Source: Akkermansiaceae bacterium (lineage in GTDB: Bacteria; Verrucomicrobiota; Verrucomicrobiia; Verrucomicrobiales; Akkermansiaceae). Taken from it: 64,000 bases of DNA. Below are positions 23,338 through 32,800 of the stretch, one piece after another. The stretch lies in assembly GCA_903888515.1 (NCBI GenBank), contig CAISTY010000231.1, forward strand, positions 22,461 to 86,460, given 5' to 3'. Both the position numbers and the translations under genes were made by a program. Below the pieces are notes generated by a model. That model was given only the letters and a program-made list of their open reading frames with translations. It ran no database searches and was not told where the DNA came from. The number at the start of each line of letters is the position of its first letter. Positions within the stretch are counted from its first letter, which is position 1.

Positions 23338-26004
23338 CTATTTCTCCAGGATCGGAAAGACGGTGATCCGCAGTTTGGCAGCTCCGTAGGGGATGAGTGT
23401 GATCTCTTCCAGTGGCTCGGAAGATGACACCGGACTGGTGGGCAACTGGCCCGCGTTCTGGAACTCGTCGAGCTGCCACTCCGGCACGCGGCGACCCTTG
23501 ACCTTCAGCAACACCGGCGGTTGCCGCGAATCGAAGATATACTTTCCGATGGGGAGCTTTTCAAACGTGATCGAATTCTCCGGCTTTGCGCGGTCAAGCA
23601 GCAGGGCATAGTTCCAGGGCGTCGTCGGATGCACCTCGAAGTCGGCCGCCGCGGCCGGCTGGTTCTTGAAAGCGGGCCATGGCTTGCCTGTTTTGCGCCA
23701 GTCCTCGCCAATCCGCAGCGCGTAAACCAGCGGGCCACGGCGGATGACGTAACCGCCGTCGCTCTCTTCCACTTTGAGTCGCATGGGGAGATCGACTGTC
23801 AGCACATCGCCGTTTTTCCATGTTCGTTTGATCGGGTGGTACTGGCCTGCCCTGGATGCCGTTTTGCCCTCGGGTGTGGAGACGCTGGCCCCATCGGCCC
23901 AGGCGGGGATTCTCACATAGAGCGGGAATTCGACCGGTTCTTGTGTTGCCACGGTAAACTTGATAGTGCCATCGAAAGGATATTCGGTCTCCTCGGTCAC
24001 TGTGATCCGCCGCCCATCCGCAACCGCAGCCGTGACTTCCGACGGTGCGTAAACGACGGCCACAAGACCCTTGTCCGGACTGGCCATCCACACGTTGGCG
24101 GCGAACTTCGGCCATCCCTGCGGCAGGTTCGTGGTACAACACGGGAAGTTTGGATCGAGCCCGAACAAAGTGGATTCCGGTCCGTTAGACGTCAGGGGAC
24201 GTTTGCATCGGCTGCACACGACCTGGTTGACCTGCTGGTCGTATTGGTGTGTCCAATTCGTGGCGTCGAGGGTGGCGGGCCAGGCGTTATAAGTGATCAG
24301 TTCCAGCCTGTCGGCCAGTTCGGAATCGCCGAGGACCGCAAGCAGAACCTCAAGTGAAAACATCTCGTCGATCACCGCGCAAAGTTCGGTTCCCTGGACG
24401 GGATTGCGGCCAGCCAAACACTCGTCGGCCGTGAAGATCCCGACCGGTGTGCCGTGATACTTGTCCAGATTGTCGAGGCCCAGCTTGATGGCATTGCGAT
24501 CATATGGGTCCCCGGTCAGCAAGTAAGCCATACCAGGCGATTTGATGCCCATGGCAATATTGACGCCGTGTGTGGTATGGCTCCAGCCCTTGCTCTTGTT
24601 GCGGTAAGGCAGCTCGGTTAGATTCTTGCTCCAGTCGCGGCCGTGCTTCTTGAGTTGTCCGATCACGTCAACCAGGAATTTGTCACCCGTCCGGGCGTAC
24701 AGCCATGCGGCAACGTAAGCATGGTCGCCCCAGCGCTGTACCGCCCAATCCGGATAGAGTCCGCCCTCGATCATCGGGTGTATGCCGTCGTGATCGACGA
24801 CTTCTTTGCCGTCGATGTAGAGCTTGCTGCCGTCGTCGGAGACCAGGAAGAAGCGATACGAGCCGTCTTTGGGAATCTTGATCTTGCCGGAAAAACGGAG
24901 GGCGAAAGCATCCTTGCGGCCGGCCAGCGAGATGTCGAAGTTGGCGGCTTGGCCATCACCGGCCACCGGGAGCGAGTCCAGATCGGGCATTTTCTTCCAC
25001 GGTTCGGTGGTGGCATCCGGTTCCAGCAGGGCGGTGTCGCCCGTCTTTTTCCATATCCCCTCGAAGGCCTCGTATTTCAGTGACGAGAGGGCCTCGTCAG
25101 GGATCAGGCGGCGCTCGAAGTCCGGGCCTGCGTAATAGACCTTGAGTCCGCGCGGGCCGACGAAGTTGAAATAGGTGACCTTGATATCGTGAGCGCCTGC
25201 GGCAAGTGCGACTTCGCCGGAAGCAGGTCCTTGCATGCGGCGTTGCAGGCATTTATAAAAATTCGTCATGACGGGAAGAACGCGCTGGTCGCCGGTTGCT
25301 TCGTAATACTGTACGTAGGCCTTGAGCATCGGCGTTGGATACCACATGTCCCCGGGACGATAGAGTTTCTCAACAGGAGGGCCGATCCAGCCGTCCCCGC
25401 GCGGATGATCGAGCGACCAACCAAGCCACTTGTGGGCCTTCTTGATCAGCTCGGGGTCGTCCAGGAGATACGCCAGTGGGACGATCCCGTCGGCGTAATA
25501 GGGTCCCCATTGGTAGCCTTCACCGTTGCCACCGAGCCAGGCGCTGTCATGCAGCAAGCGATGAAACTCGTCAAGGCGTCCGACCAGGCTTTCGGACTGT
25601 ATCTGAAGCTGTTGCCGCAGCCATCCACGGGGCTTGACGCTTCCCAGAGGCATCATGGCGAACGCGCCGGGTTGCAAGGGTGCGCGGTGAAACAACGGCC
25701 CCGCCAGGGAATGGTTAGACGTTACCTGAGCGGCGGCCACTTTCTCATCGAGGTTTTCCGCCCCCAAACAGCAACACATCCCGAAGAAACAGCACATGCC
25801 GCTTGCCAAAGACGAGATGGTATGGCGCAAGAGCCTCTTGCCCAACCTGGCATGCGCATCAAAATTCCCCGTGTCATCGATCGCACAAACGCCTGCGCCG
25901 GAAAACCGTGCAATAAAGCCGCGCGGCACCTGCTTCTGAATTGCAGACGGGTCTGCGACGCTCGTCACGAGTTGATGTTTCTCCAGCGGATTGTTGGGCT
26001 GCAT
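23338..26004 (-). CDS. GH127/DUF1680-like glycosidase with an inserted, permuted PA14 module
   Basis: About 888 residues. The fold is the GH127/GH146-like (alpha/alpha)6 barrel: LGSVKPRGWLRQQLQ, YADGIVPLAYLLDD, then VCSRCKRPLTS and FPCCTTNLPQGWPKF with the Cys cluster that binds zinc in beta-L-arabinofuranosidases, then two beta-sandwich domains. Between YKCLQRRM and EGGLYPDWAVQRWGDH about 170 residues of PA14 are inserted, with the C-terminal half (GEVALAAGAHDIKVTYF) before the N-terminal half (GSYRFFLVSDDGSKLYIDGK). Likely an exported arabinose-releasing enzyme. The start is uncertain: ATG at 26004, or a later start just before the MCCFFGMCCC signal-like stretch. Confidence 0.75.
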   Translation of the reverse strand: MQPNNPLEKHQLVTSVADPSAIQKQVPRGFIARFSGAGVCAIDDTGNFDAHARLGKRLLRHTISSLASGMCCFFGMCCCLGAENLDEKVAAAQVTSNHSLAGPLFHRAPLQPGAFAMMPLGSVKPRGWLRQQLQIQSESLVGRLDEFHRLLHDSAWLGGNGEGYQWGPYYADGIVPLAYLLDDPELIKKAHKWLGWSLDHPRGDGWIGPPVEKLYRPGDMWYPTPMLKAYVQYYEATGDQRVLPVMTNFYKCLQRRMQGPASGEVALAAGAHDIKVTYFNFVGPRGLKVYYAGPDFERRLIPDEALSSLKYEAFEGIWKKTGDTALLEPDATTEPWKKMPDLDSLPVAGDGQAANFDISLAGRKDAFALRFSGKIKIPKDGSYRFFLVSDDGSKLYIDGKEVVDHDGIHPMIEGGLYPDWAVQRWGDHAYVAAWLYARTGDKFLVDVIGQLKKHGRDWSKNLTELPYRNKSKGWSHTTHGVNIAMGIKSPGMAYLLTGDPYDRNAIKLGLDNLDKYHGTPVGIFTADECLAGRNPVQGTELCAVIDEMFSLEVLLAVLGDSELADRLELITYNAWPATLDATNWTHQYDQQVNQVVCSRCKRPLTSNGPESTLFGLDPNFPCCTTNLPQGWPKFAANVWMASPDKGLVAVVYAPSEVTAAVADGRRITVTEETEYPFDGTIKFTVATQEPVEFPLYVRIPAWADGASVSTPEGKTASRAGQYHPIKRTWKNGDVLTVDLPMRLKVEESDGGYVIRRGPLVYALRIGEDWRKTGKPWPAFKNQPAAAADFEVHPTTPWNYALLLDRAKPENSITFEKLPIGKYIFDSRQPPVLLKVKGRRVPEWQLDEFQNAGQLPTSPVSSSEPLEEITLIPYGAAKLRITVFPILEK

Positions 26005-26406
26005 TGGACGAGATTTGGTTTTTCCCCGCCGCTTGTCCAGAGGATATCTTCGAAATACTGTAGGGCAAACCAAGAACTCATCAGTAACCTGGCGCCAGGG
26101 AAATTGCCGCGGGGGGCGGGATTGGCGCGTATCGAAAAAACCTCTGCGCCGGTGTGCGGAGCGGCCCGGCGTCCAGACCCTCTCGTGGTTGAAACCGTGA
26201 CATGCATATCACAAACAGGCATTCTATCCATACTGCCCGAAATCGCCCATAGTTTCCACCTCGGCTCACCCATGACCTTTTCCGCCACCACTCTCCGAGA
26301 TCGCCCGGCCAAGCGCCAGAACATGAACAACTGCCACTACGCCGGGCTTTCTCCCTCAGACAAAACACACAACACACAAAACACACACACAAATAGAACA
26401 CACGAT
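26005..26406. repeat. non-coding stretch with repeat copy 3 and an ACACA-rich tract
   Basis: Bases 26053-26086 repeat 927-960 exactly in sense (the right end of the dispersed repeat). The rest up to 26406 has no convincing gene. The last 40 bases before the pilin ATG are a tract of ACACA units (about 26365-26403) with no obvious purine-rich ribosome site, which is unusual for a strongly expressed gene. Confidence 0.6.
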
Positions 26407-26829
26407 ATGAAACTGACTAACACAATGACAATGAAGCGCAAGTCCGGTATGACCCTGCTCGAACTGACAGTCGTCATCCTCGTCCTGCTCTCCCTCATCT
26501 CCATCCTCTTCATCGGCGCCCGCGCCTGGAAGAAGGGTGCCGACCGTGCCGGCTGCATCATGAACATCCGCAACGTCCAACAGGCCGTCCGCGGTTATAT
26601 AAACATGCACCCGGAACTTGCTAATACTCCTGCAGTCGGTGTCATCTACGACGACACTGGAAACCTCTACATGAAAACGCCGCTTTGCCCTGCGAAGACC
26701 TCCGTCCCTTACGTTTTCAAAGGGTCTGTCGTTGTGGATACGGTGGCAGTGCCGGGCTACATCTTTATGACTTGCGGAAATATCGGGGCCGAGAGCGACC
26801 ACGTTCCTCAGAATACCTCAGCCTGGTGA
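26407..26829 (+). CDS. type II/IV pseudopilin-like protein
   Basis: A 140-residue protein with the class III signal: basic leader MKLTNTMTMKRKSG, then the prepilin peptidase site G/MTLLELTVVILVLLSLISILF with Glu at position 5 of the mature protein. After the hydrophobic helix comes ARAWKKGADRAGCIMNIRNVQQAVRGY, a pattern shared by verrucomicrobial pseudopilins, then a short beta domain with Cys residues that may pair (CPAKT, FMTCGN). It would be placed in the inner membrane and assembled into a pilus or secretion pseudopilus. ATG at 26407 or 26428 could start it. It may work with the pilus-like cluster at 49774-57225. Confidence 0.85.
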   Translation: MKLTNTMTMKRKSGMTLLELTVVILVLLSLISILFIGARAWKKGADRAGCIMNIRNVQQAVRGYINMHPELANTPAVGVIYDDTGNLYMKTPLCPAKTSVPYVFKGSVVVDTVAVPGYIFMTCGNIGAESDHVPQNTSAW

Positions 26830-27046
26830 TCCCATCAGGATCTCCTGAGAACGAAATCTGACAAATTCAACTGGCTCGTCCGCCTCTGGCGGGCGGGCCG
26901 TTTTGGCTTCCAGGAAACGTCTTGGGGAGTTCCTCACGCACCAGCCGGCACTGCGCGTCACCCGCAGACTGCGGACCTTCCCGGTGCTCGAAACCCCCGG
27001 ATTCCCGGCAAATCCGCTGAAAATTCGTGGAATCACGACTTTTGGC

Positions 27047-27074
27047 TTGCAACCCGCCACCAATCCCTTATATT
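27047..27074 (+). promoter_or_regulatory. sigma70-type promoter for rpsN
   Basis: TTGCAA (27047-27052) and TATATT (27069-27074) are separated by 16 bases and end 14 bases before the ATG at 27089, leaving a very short leader. Both boxes are close to consensus in an otherwise GC-rich region. Confidence 0.45.
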
Positions 27075-27088
27075 CCGCGTCCCGAATT

Positions 27089-27358
27089 ATGGCTAAGAAA
27101 AGTTGGATTGCCCGCAACGAGCGCAAAAAACAAACCGTTGAGAAATTTGCCGAACTCCGCCTCAAGCTGAAGGCTCAGAAAGACTACATCGGTCTTTCGA
27201 TGTTGCCGCGTGACGCGAGCCCGACACGATTGATCAATCGTTGTGAGATCACCGGTCGCCGCCGGGCCTTCCTGCGCCGCTTCCGCCTTTCCCGGATCAC
27301 CTTCCGCGAACTGGCATCCGCAGGCATGCTGCCCGGCGTGACCAAGTCGAGCTGGTAA
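27089..27358 (+). CDS. rpsN: 30S ribosomal protein S14
   Basis: An 89-residue protein that is plainly S14: [14 protein letters not shown] at the start, then [35 protein letters not shown] and the C-terminal [10 protein letters not shown]. It is the zinc-independent form, lacking the CxxC pairs of the short zinc type. S14 sits in the head of the small subunit near the A and P sites. It stands alone rather than in the spc operon. Length and ends match the family exactly. Confidence 0.97.
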   Translation: MAKKSWIARNERKKQTVEKFAELRLKLKAQKDYIGLSMLPRDASPTRLINRCEITGRRRAFLRRFRLSRITFRELASAGMLPGVTKSSW

Positions 27359-27419
27359 ACTGCCGGGAATGCAGTTATTTTCAGCGTGGGACGGAAACCG
27401 CCCGGACCACGCATTTGTC

Positions 27420-27680
27420 ATGCCTATTTACGAATACGTTGCCGAAGCCCCGGATGATTCCGGACATTCGTGCCGCGTCTGTGCCCGGGGATTCGAGCTC
27501 AGACGTCCGGCGGACCGTGCCCCGCTGCGGGTTTGTCCGCTGTGTAAAAACCCGGTCAGGAAGGTGATTTCGCGCATTAACACGCCGTCAATCACCAAGC
27601 CGCTCTCGGTCAGCGACGCCAAAAGGGCTGGCTTCACCGTCCTCGAACGACGCGACCAAGGCGTTTACGAAAAACTCTAA
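27420..27680 (+). CDS. FmdB-family zinc-ribbon protein
   Basis: An 86-residue protein starting MPIYEYVAE, the usual FmdB/CxxC_CxxC_SSSS opening. The two metal-binding pairs are CRVC (with HSC just before) and CPLC, giving one zinc ribbon. The rest is short and polar. FmdB-type proteins are named as possible regulators of formamidase genes, but most have no known function. The gene ends 4 bases before the next start, so the two are probably co-transcribed. Confidence 0.85.
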   Translation: MPIYEYVAEAPDDSGHSCRVCARGFELRRPADRAPLRVCPLCKNPVRKVISRINTPSITKPLSVSDAKRAGFTVLERRDQGVYEKL

Positions 27681-27684
27681 CGCC

Positions 27685-29088
27685 GTGACCGACTGCTCCA
27701 CCATTCATCTTCTTGCCGTCACGGGAGAGTTGGCATTCCCTTCGTTGGGAGAGTCATTGTTGTATATTTCCGGGATCGTCTTCTTTCTGCTGCTCAACGC
27801 GTTTTTCGTCGCCTCCGAGTTCGCGATTGTCAAGGTGCGGCCCAGTCAGATCGAAGCCCAAGCCAAGGAAAAAGGCAATAATCCCCAACTGGCGCTGCAT
27901 GTGGTGAACCACCTCGACGGTTATCTATCGGCCAACCAGCTTGGCATCACGATTTCCTCGCTGGCGCTCGGCTTTCTCGGTGAACCCTTCGTCAAAGCGC
28001 TTGTTAGTCCGCTGCTGCTGCTCATGCACATTCCGGAAAAGGGCATCTACTGGTGCTCTCTCATCCTTGCCTATTCTTCGTTCACATTCCTCCATGTGGT
28101 GATCGGCGAACTGGTGCCCAAGTCGCTCGCCATCCGCAGGTCGCTGGCCATAACCATGGCGTTGGTCGGCCCGCTGCATCTGTTTTTCAAGTGTTTCCAG
28201 TGGGTGATTGTGTTCTTCAATGGCACGGCCAACTGGTTGCTGAAAAACCTGTTCCGCATCAATCCGATCAGTGAGAGCGAGCACATCCACTCGGCCGAGG
28301 AACTGGCACTGCTCGTCACCCAAAGCGGCAAGTCCCAGGAGGTCACCGAAACCGAGCGTGAGATTTTGATCAACGCCCTTGGCCTCAACGAACTCTGGGT
28401 GCGTGATGTGATGACCCCACGCAACAAAGTGATCATTCTGGATGCCGACGAACCGTTCGAAAAAACCCTCGAGATCGCGTTGCGCAGCATGCACACGCGC
28501 TTTCCGTTAGTGAAAGGCCACCTCGATCACGCGATCGGCCTGATCCACATCAAGGATCTTTTCAAACTCATCAACGATCCCGATCCGGACCTGACACGCA
28601 TCAAACGCGAACTGAAAATCGTGCCGGACACCATGCCGCTCGACACCCTGCTCAAGTTCTTCCTGCGCGAGCACGCCCACCTCGCGATGGCGGTCAATGA
28701 ATTCGGCACGCCGGTGGGCGTCGTGTTCCTCGACAACATCATGGAGGAACTCGTGGGCGACATCCAGGACGAGTTCGACAACGAAAGCTCGGCCTTCACC
28801 CGCATCACCGAATCCGAGTTTGTCGTCGAAGGGACGATGACCCTCAACGATCTGGGCGGCTTCATCCCGGACCTAGAACTCGATAGCGGCGAGGTCACCA
28901 CCGTCGGCGGCTACGTCACCCAACAACTCGGACGTTTCCCGGAAGTCGGTGAGTCCCTCGAAATCCTCGGCTACGAAGCCCGCGTCACCAGCACCGACGG
29001 CCGCAGCGTCGGCCAAGTCCACTTCCGCAAACTCACCCCGTCCCCAGCGGCTAACGGGGAAGATGAGGAGGATCTAACACTCCGCTGA
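27685..29088 (+). CDS. CNNM/CBS-domain HlyC/CorC-family membrane protein
   Basis: A 467-residue protein of the CorC/TlyC family, linked to magnesium and cobalt export or hemolysin-like functions. An N-terminal CNNM (DUF21) membrane domain covers about 20-210 (FLLLNAFFVASEFAIVKVR, then a conserved NHLDGYLSANQLGITISSLALG core). Two CBS domains follow (VRDVMTPRNKVIILD and HLAMAVNEFGTPVGVVFLDN), then a C-terminal CorC/HlyC domain (VEGTMTLNDLGGFI). It starts at GTG 27685, 4 bases after the FmdB stop; its TGA overlaps the ATG of the thioredoxin gene. Confidence 0.9.
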   Translation: MTDCSTIHLLAVTGELAFPSLGESLLYISGIVFFLLLNAFFVASEFAIVKVRPSQIEAQAKEKGNNPQLALHVVNHLDGYLSANQLGITISSLALGFLGEPFVKALVSPLLLLMHIPEKGIYWCSLILAYSSFTFLHVVIGELVPKSLAIRRSLAITMALVGPLHLFFKCFQWVIVFFNGTANWLLKNLFRINPISESEHIHSAEELALLVTQSGKSQEVTETEREILINALGLNELWVRDVMTPRNKVIILDADEPFEKTLEIALRSMHTRFPLVKGHLDHAIGLIHIKDLFKLINDPDPDLTRIKRELKIVPDTMPLDTLLKFFLREHAHLAMAVNEFGTPVGVVFLDNIMEELVGDIQDEFDNESSAFTRITESEFVVEGTMTLNDLGGFIPDLELDSGEVTTVGGYVTQQLGRFPEVGESLEILGYEARVTSTDGRSVGQVHFRKLTPSPAANGEDEEDLTLR

Positions 29089-29648
29089 TGAAATCACTCC
29101 CACTGGTCGCGCTCCTCATGCTTGGCGGGCTTTCCGCCTGCGAAAAAATCCGTAACAAAATCAGCCTGCCCGGGAAAAAACCTCCAACGGGCGCCAAGGT
29201 GTCGTTCGCCGGGCCGCTGGTGACGGAAATTCCCGAAGGAGCGTACGACGAATTCACCGCGCAGCCCGACAAGGTGGTCATCATCGATTTTTACGCCAAT
29301 TGGTGCGGCCCGTGCCGCCAACTCGCACCCATCCTGGATGAAATCGCCGCTGAAAACGGCGGCACCGTCCTGATAGGAAAAGTCAACATCGATCAATTCC
29401 GCACGCTCGCCACCCGCGAGGGGGTGCACGGCATCCCTGATGTTAGAATTTACCGCGATGGCAAAAAGGTGGACGGTTTTGTCGGCCTGCCCGACGCAAG
29501 CGAGGTCCGGCGGCGGATTGAAACCCACGTGAAGGGACTCCCCGCGCCCGTTCTGGAAACCGCCGATGCCGAACCATCCAAACCCAAGGAACCGGCCATC
29601 CAGCCGATGACCAAGGATTGGCTGCCGCCGGGCATCAAACGCCGCTGA
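29088..29648 (+). CDS. thioredoxin-fold lipoprotein
   Basis: A 186-residue protein with a lipobox (LGGLSAC, Cys at about residue 18), so it is anchored in a membrane facing the periplasm. The thioredoxin domain has [14 protein letters not shown] (CGPC active site near residue 72) and the cis-Pro in GIPDVRIY. It probably reduces or exchanges disulfides of exported proteins. The ATG at 29088 overlaps the CNNM/CBS stop codon, which suggests translational coupling. The C-terminal 30 residues are Pro-rich and not part of the fold. Confidence 0.9.
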   Translation: MKSLPLVALLMLGGLSACEKIRNKISLPGKKPPTGAKVSFAGPLVTEIPEGAYDEFTAQPDKVVIIDFYANWCGPCRQLAPILDEIAAENGGTVLIGKVNIDQFRTLATREGVHGIPDVRIYRDGKKVDGFVGLPDASEVRRRIETHVKGLPAPVLETADAEPSKPKEPAIQPMTKDWLPPGIKRR

Positions 29649-29815
29649 GACCCCCTGCGTCCGCGTCAGTGCGGCGGCCAATCACCGCTGTGGTGGCGGT
29701 GTGGGCCTGGGTTTCCGGTGTCGGACTTTGCATCCAGCCCTTTACAAGCGGCGGATTCCCTGCCAAACCCTGTCCAATTGAGCCGCCATGCCGCGCGGTC
29801 ATCCCGCCTCCAACC

Positions 29816-32800
29816 ATGCCCAAAGACACATCCATCCACAAAATCCTTGTCATCGGTTCCGGTCCCATCGTGATTGGCCAAGGCTGCGAGTTCGATTACT
29901 CCGGAGTCCAGGCCTGCAAGGCGCTCAAAGAAGAAGGCTATCAGGTCATCCTCGTGAACTCCAATCCGGCCACCATCATGACCGACCCGGAGTTCGCCCA
30001 CCGCACGTATATCGAACCGATCACGCCAGAGGTCGTGGAAAAAATCATCATCCGCGAGCAACCCGATGCGCTGCTGCCCACGCTTGGCGGCCAGACGGCG
30101 CTCAACACCGCGATGGCCCTCTTCAAGTCCGGCGTCCTCGACACCCACAAGGTACGCATGATCGGGGCTAATGCCGACGCCATCGACAAGGGCGAGAACC
30201 GCCTGCGCTTCAAAGAGGCCATGCTCAAAATCGGCCTCGACCTGCCGCTTTCCGGTATCGCCCACACTCTGGAAGAAGCCAAAAAAGTGTCTGCGGAAAT
30301 CGACCGCTTTCCGCTGATCATCCGTCCCGCATTCACCCTCGGTGGCCAGGGCGGCGGCATCGCCTATAACCGCGAGGAATTCGACGAAATCATCATTCGC
30401 GGCCTCGACCTCTCGCCCATCTCGGAAGTCCTCATCGAAGAATCCCTGCTCGGCTGGAAGGAGTTCGAAATGGAAGTCATGCGCGACTGCATGGACAACT
30501 GCGTGGTCATCTGCTCGATCGAAAATCTCGATCCCATGGGAGTCCACACCGGCGACTCGATCACCGTCGCCCCCATCCAGACTCTAACGGACAGGGAATA
30601 CCAGATCATGCGCGACGCCTCGTTTGCGTGCATCCGCGAAATCGGCGTGGAAACCGGCGGCTCTAACATCCAGTTCGCCACCGATCCCAAGACCGGCCGC
30701 ATGATCATCATCGAGATGAACCCGCGCGTCTCGCGCTCGTCCGCGCTCGCCTCCAAGGCCACCGGTTTCCCGATCGCAAAAATCGCCGCCAAACTCGCCG
30801 TCGGCTATACCCTCGACGAGCTGCCTAACGACATCACCCGTGAGACGCCCGCCTCCTTCGAGCCGACCATCGACTACGTGGTCACCAAGGTGCCGCGCTT
30901 CACCTTCGAGAAGTTTCCCACCGCCAATCCGGTGCTGACCACCTCGATGAAATCCGTGGGTGAGGCGATGGCCATCGGTCGCACCTTCAAGGAGTCCATT
31001 CAGAAATGCCTGCGCTCGTTGGAAACCGGCCGCTGGGGTTTTGGCTTCGATCCCAAGGATCCGCCAAACCCGACCCGTGACGAAATCACCCGCAAACTCC
31101 AGATCCCCAATGCCGAACGCATCTTCTGGCTGCAATCCGCCTTCACTAACGGCTGGACCATCGCAGAAGTCAACACCGCCACCGGCATCGACCCGTGGTT
31201 CCTCACCCACCTCCAAGAAATCGCCGAGGAGGGTAGCCATCCTGGCTGCCTCGGAGGACAGGCTTCCAGCCTGCCCGAATGCACACCCTCACCCACCGAC
31301 TTCCACCCCTTCACTCCAGACGAGCCGGAAACCGAAAAATCCCGCCGCCACCTCCCACACTGGGAGCAGGAGAACGGCACGTATTTTGTCACCTTCCGCC
31401 TCGCCGATTCCATTCCCGCCATCGAACTCGCGAAACTGCGCGAAGACCTCGCCACATGGAATCAGCACCACCCTCAACCATGGGACTACCAGACCTATCA
31501 GGAATACCAACTCCGCTTCCACGATGGCCCCGAAAAATGGCTCGATGAAGGCCATGGCGAATGCCTGCTCGCCCGCCCCGAACTCCGCGCCATCGTCGCC
31601 AACGCCCTCCACCACTTCGATGGTGAGCGGTACGTGCTCGACGCCTTGGTGATCATGCCCAACCACGTCCACGTCGTTTTCAAGCCGCTAGCCGGTCACA
31701 AGGTCAGTGAAATTCTCCATTCCTGGAAATCCTTCACGGCAAAGGAAATCAACAAGGCCGCCAATCGCACCGGCACCCTTTGGCAAGCGGAGAGCCATGA
31801 TCGCATCATCCGTGATTGGGAAAATCTCGTCAATGCCCGCGCCTACATCGAACGTAACCCGGCAAAACTGCGTGATGGCACATTCACCGTCGAAATCAGC
31901 GGGAGAATAGGCGGGGGGATAGGCGGGGGGATAGGCGGGGGGATAGGCGTCCCGCCTGTCTCGGAAGACGGGCGTCCCGCCTGTTCTTCTCCACAGCAGG
32001 CTGGAAGCCCGCTGTCCGAGTCGGACGAGACGTCCAACCTCCGCCGCCGGAAGATAGGCGTCCCGCCTGTCTCGGAAGACGGGCGTCCCGCCTGTTCTTC
32101 TCCACAGCAGGCTGGAAGCCCGCTGTCCGAGTCGGACGAGACGTCCAACCTCCGCCGCCTCAAGAAGCTCGGCTTCTCGGACCGCCAGATCGCCAAGGCC
32201 CGCGGCACCAGCGAGGACGCCATCCGCGCCCGGCGCAAGGCCGCCGGCATCATCCCGACCTACCGCCTGGTCGATACCTGCGCCGCCGAGTTTGAGGCCT
32301 GTACCCCGTATTTCTACTCGACCTATGGCGACGAGAACGAAGCCCGCGAGTCGGACAAGAAAAAAATCATCATCCTCGGCGGCGGTCCTAACAGAATCGG
32401 CCAGGGCATCGAGTTCGACTACTGTTGTGTGCACGCAGCCTTCGCCCTGAAGGAACTCGGCTATGAGACGATCATGGTGAACTCCAACCCGGAAACCGTC
32501 TCCACCGACTACGACACCTCGGACAAGCTGTTCTTCGAGCCGCTCACCCTTGAGGACGTCCTCAACATCTGCGATCAGGAACAACCCCACGGCGTCATCG
32601 TCCAGTTCGGCGGCCAAACCCCGCTCAACCTCGCAGCCGACCTCGAACGCCACGGCGTACCCATCATCGGCACCTCCCCCAAATCCATCGAACTCGCCGA
32701 AGACCGCAAGTTCTTCTCCGCCCTGTTAGACAAACTCCACCTCAAGCAGGCCGAGGCCGGCACCGCCACCAACGGGGATGAAGCGCTGCAAGTGGCCGAC

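Noticed and set aside
31688..32653. 321-codon minus-strand frame antisense to carB
   Set aside because: It is the reverse-frame shadow of the RAYT insertion and the second CarB half; the composition is unlike a gene and there is no motif.
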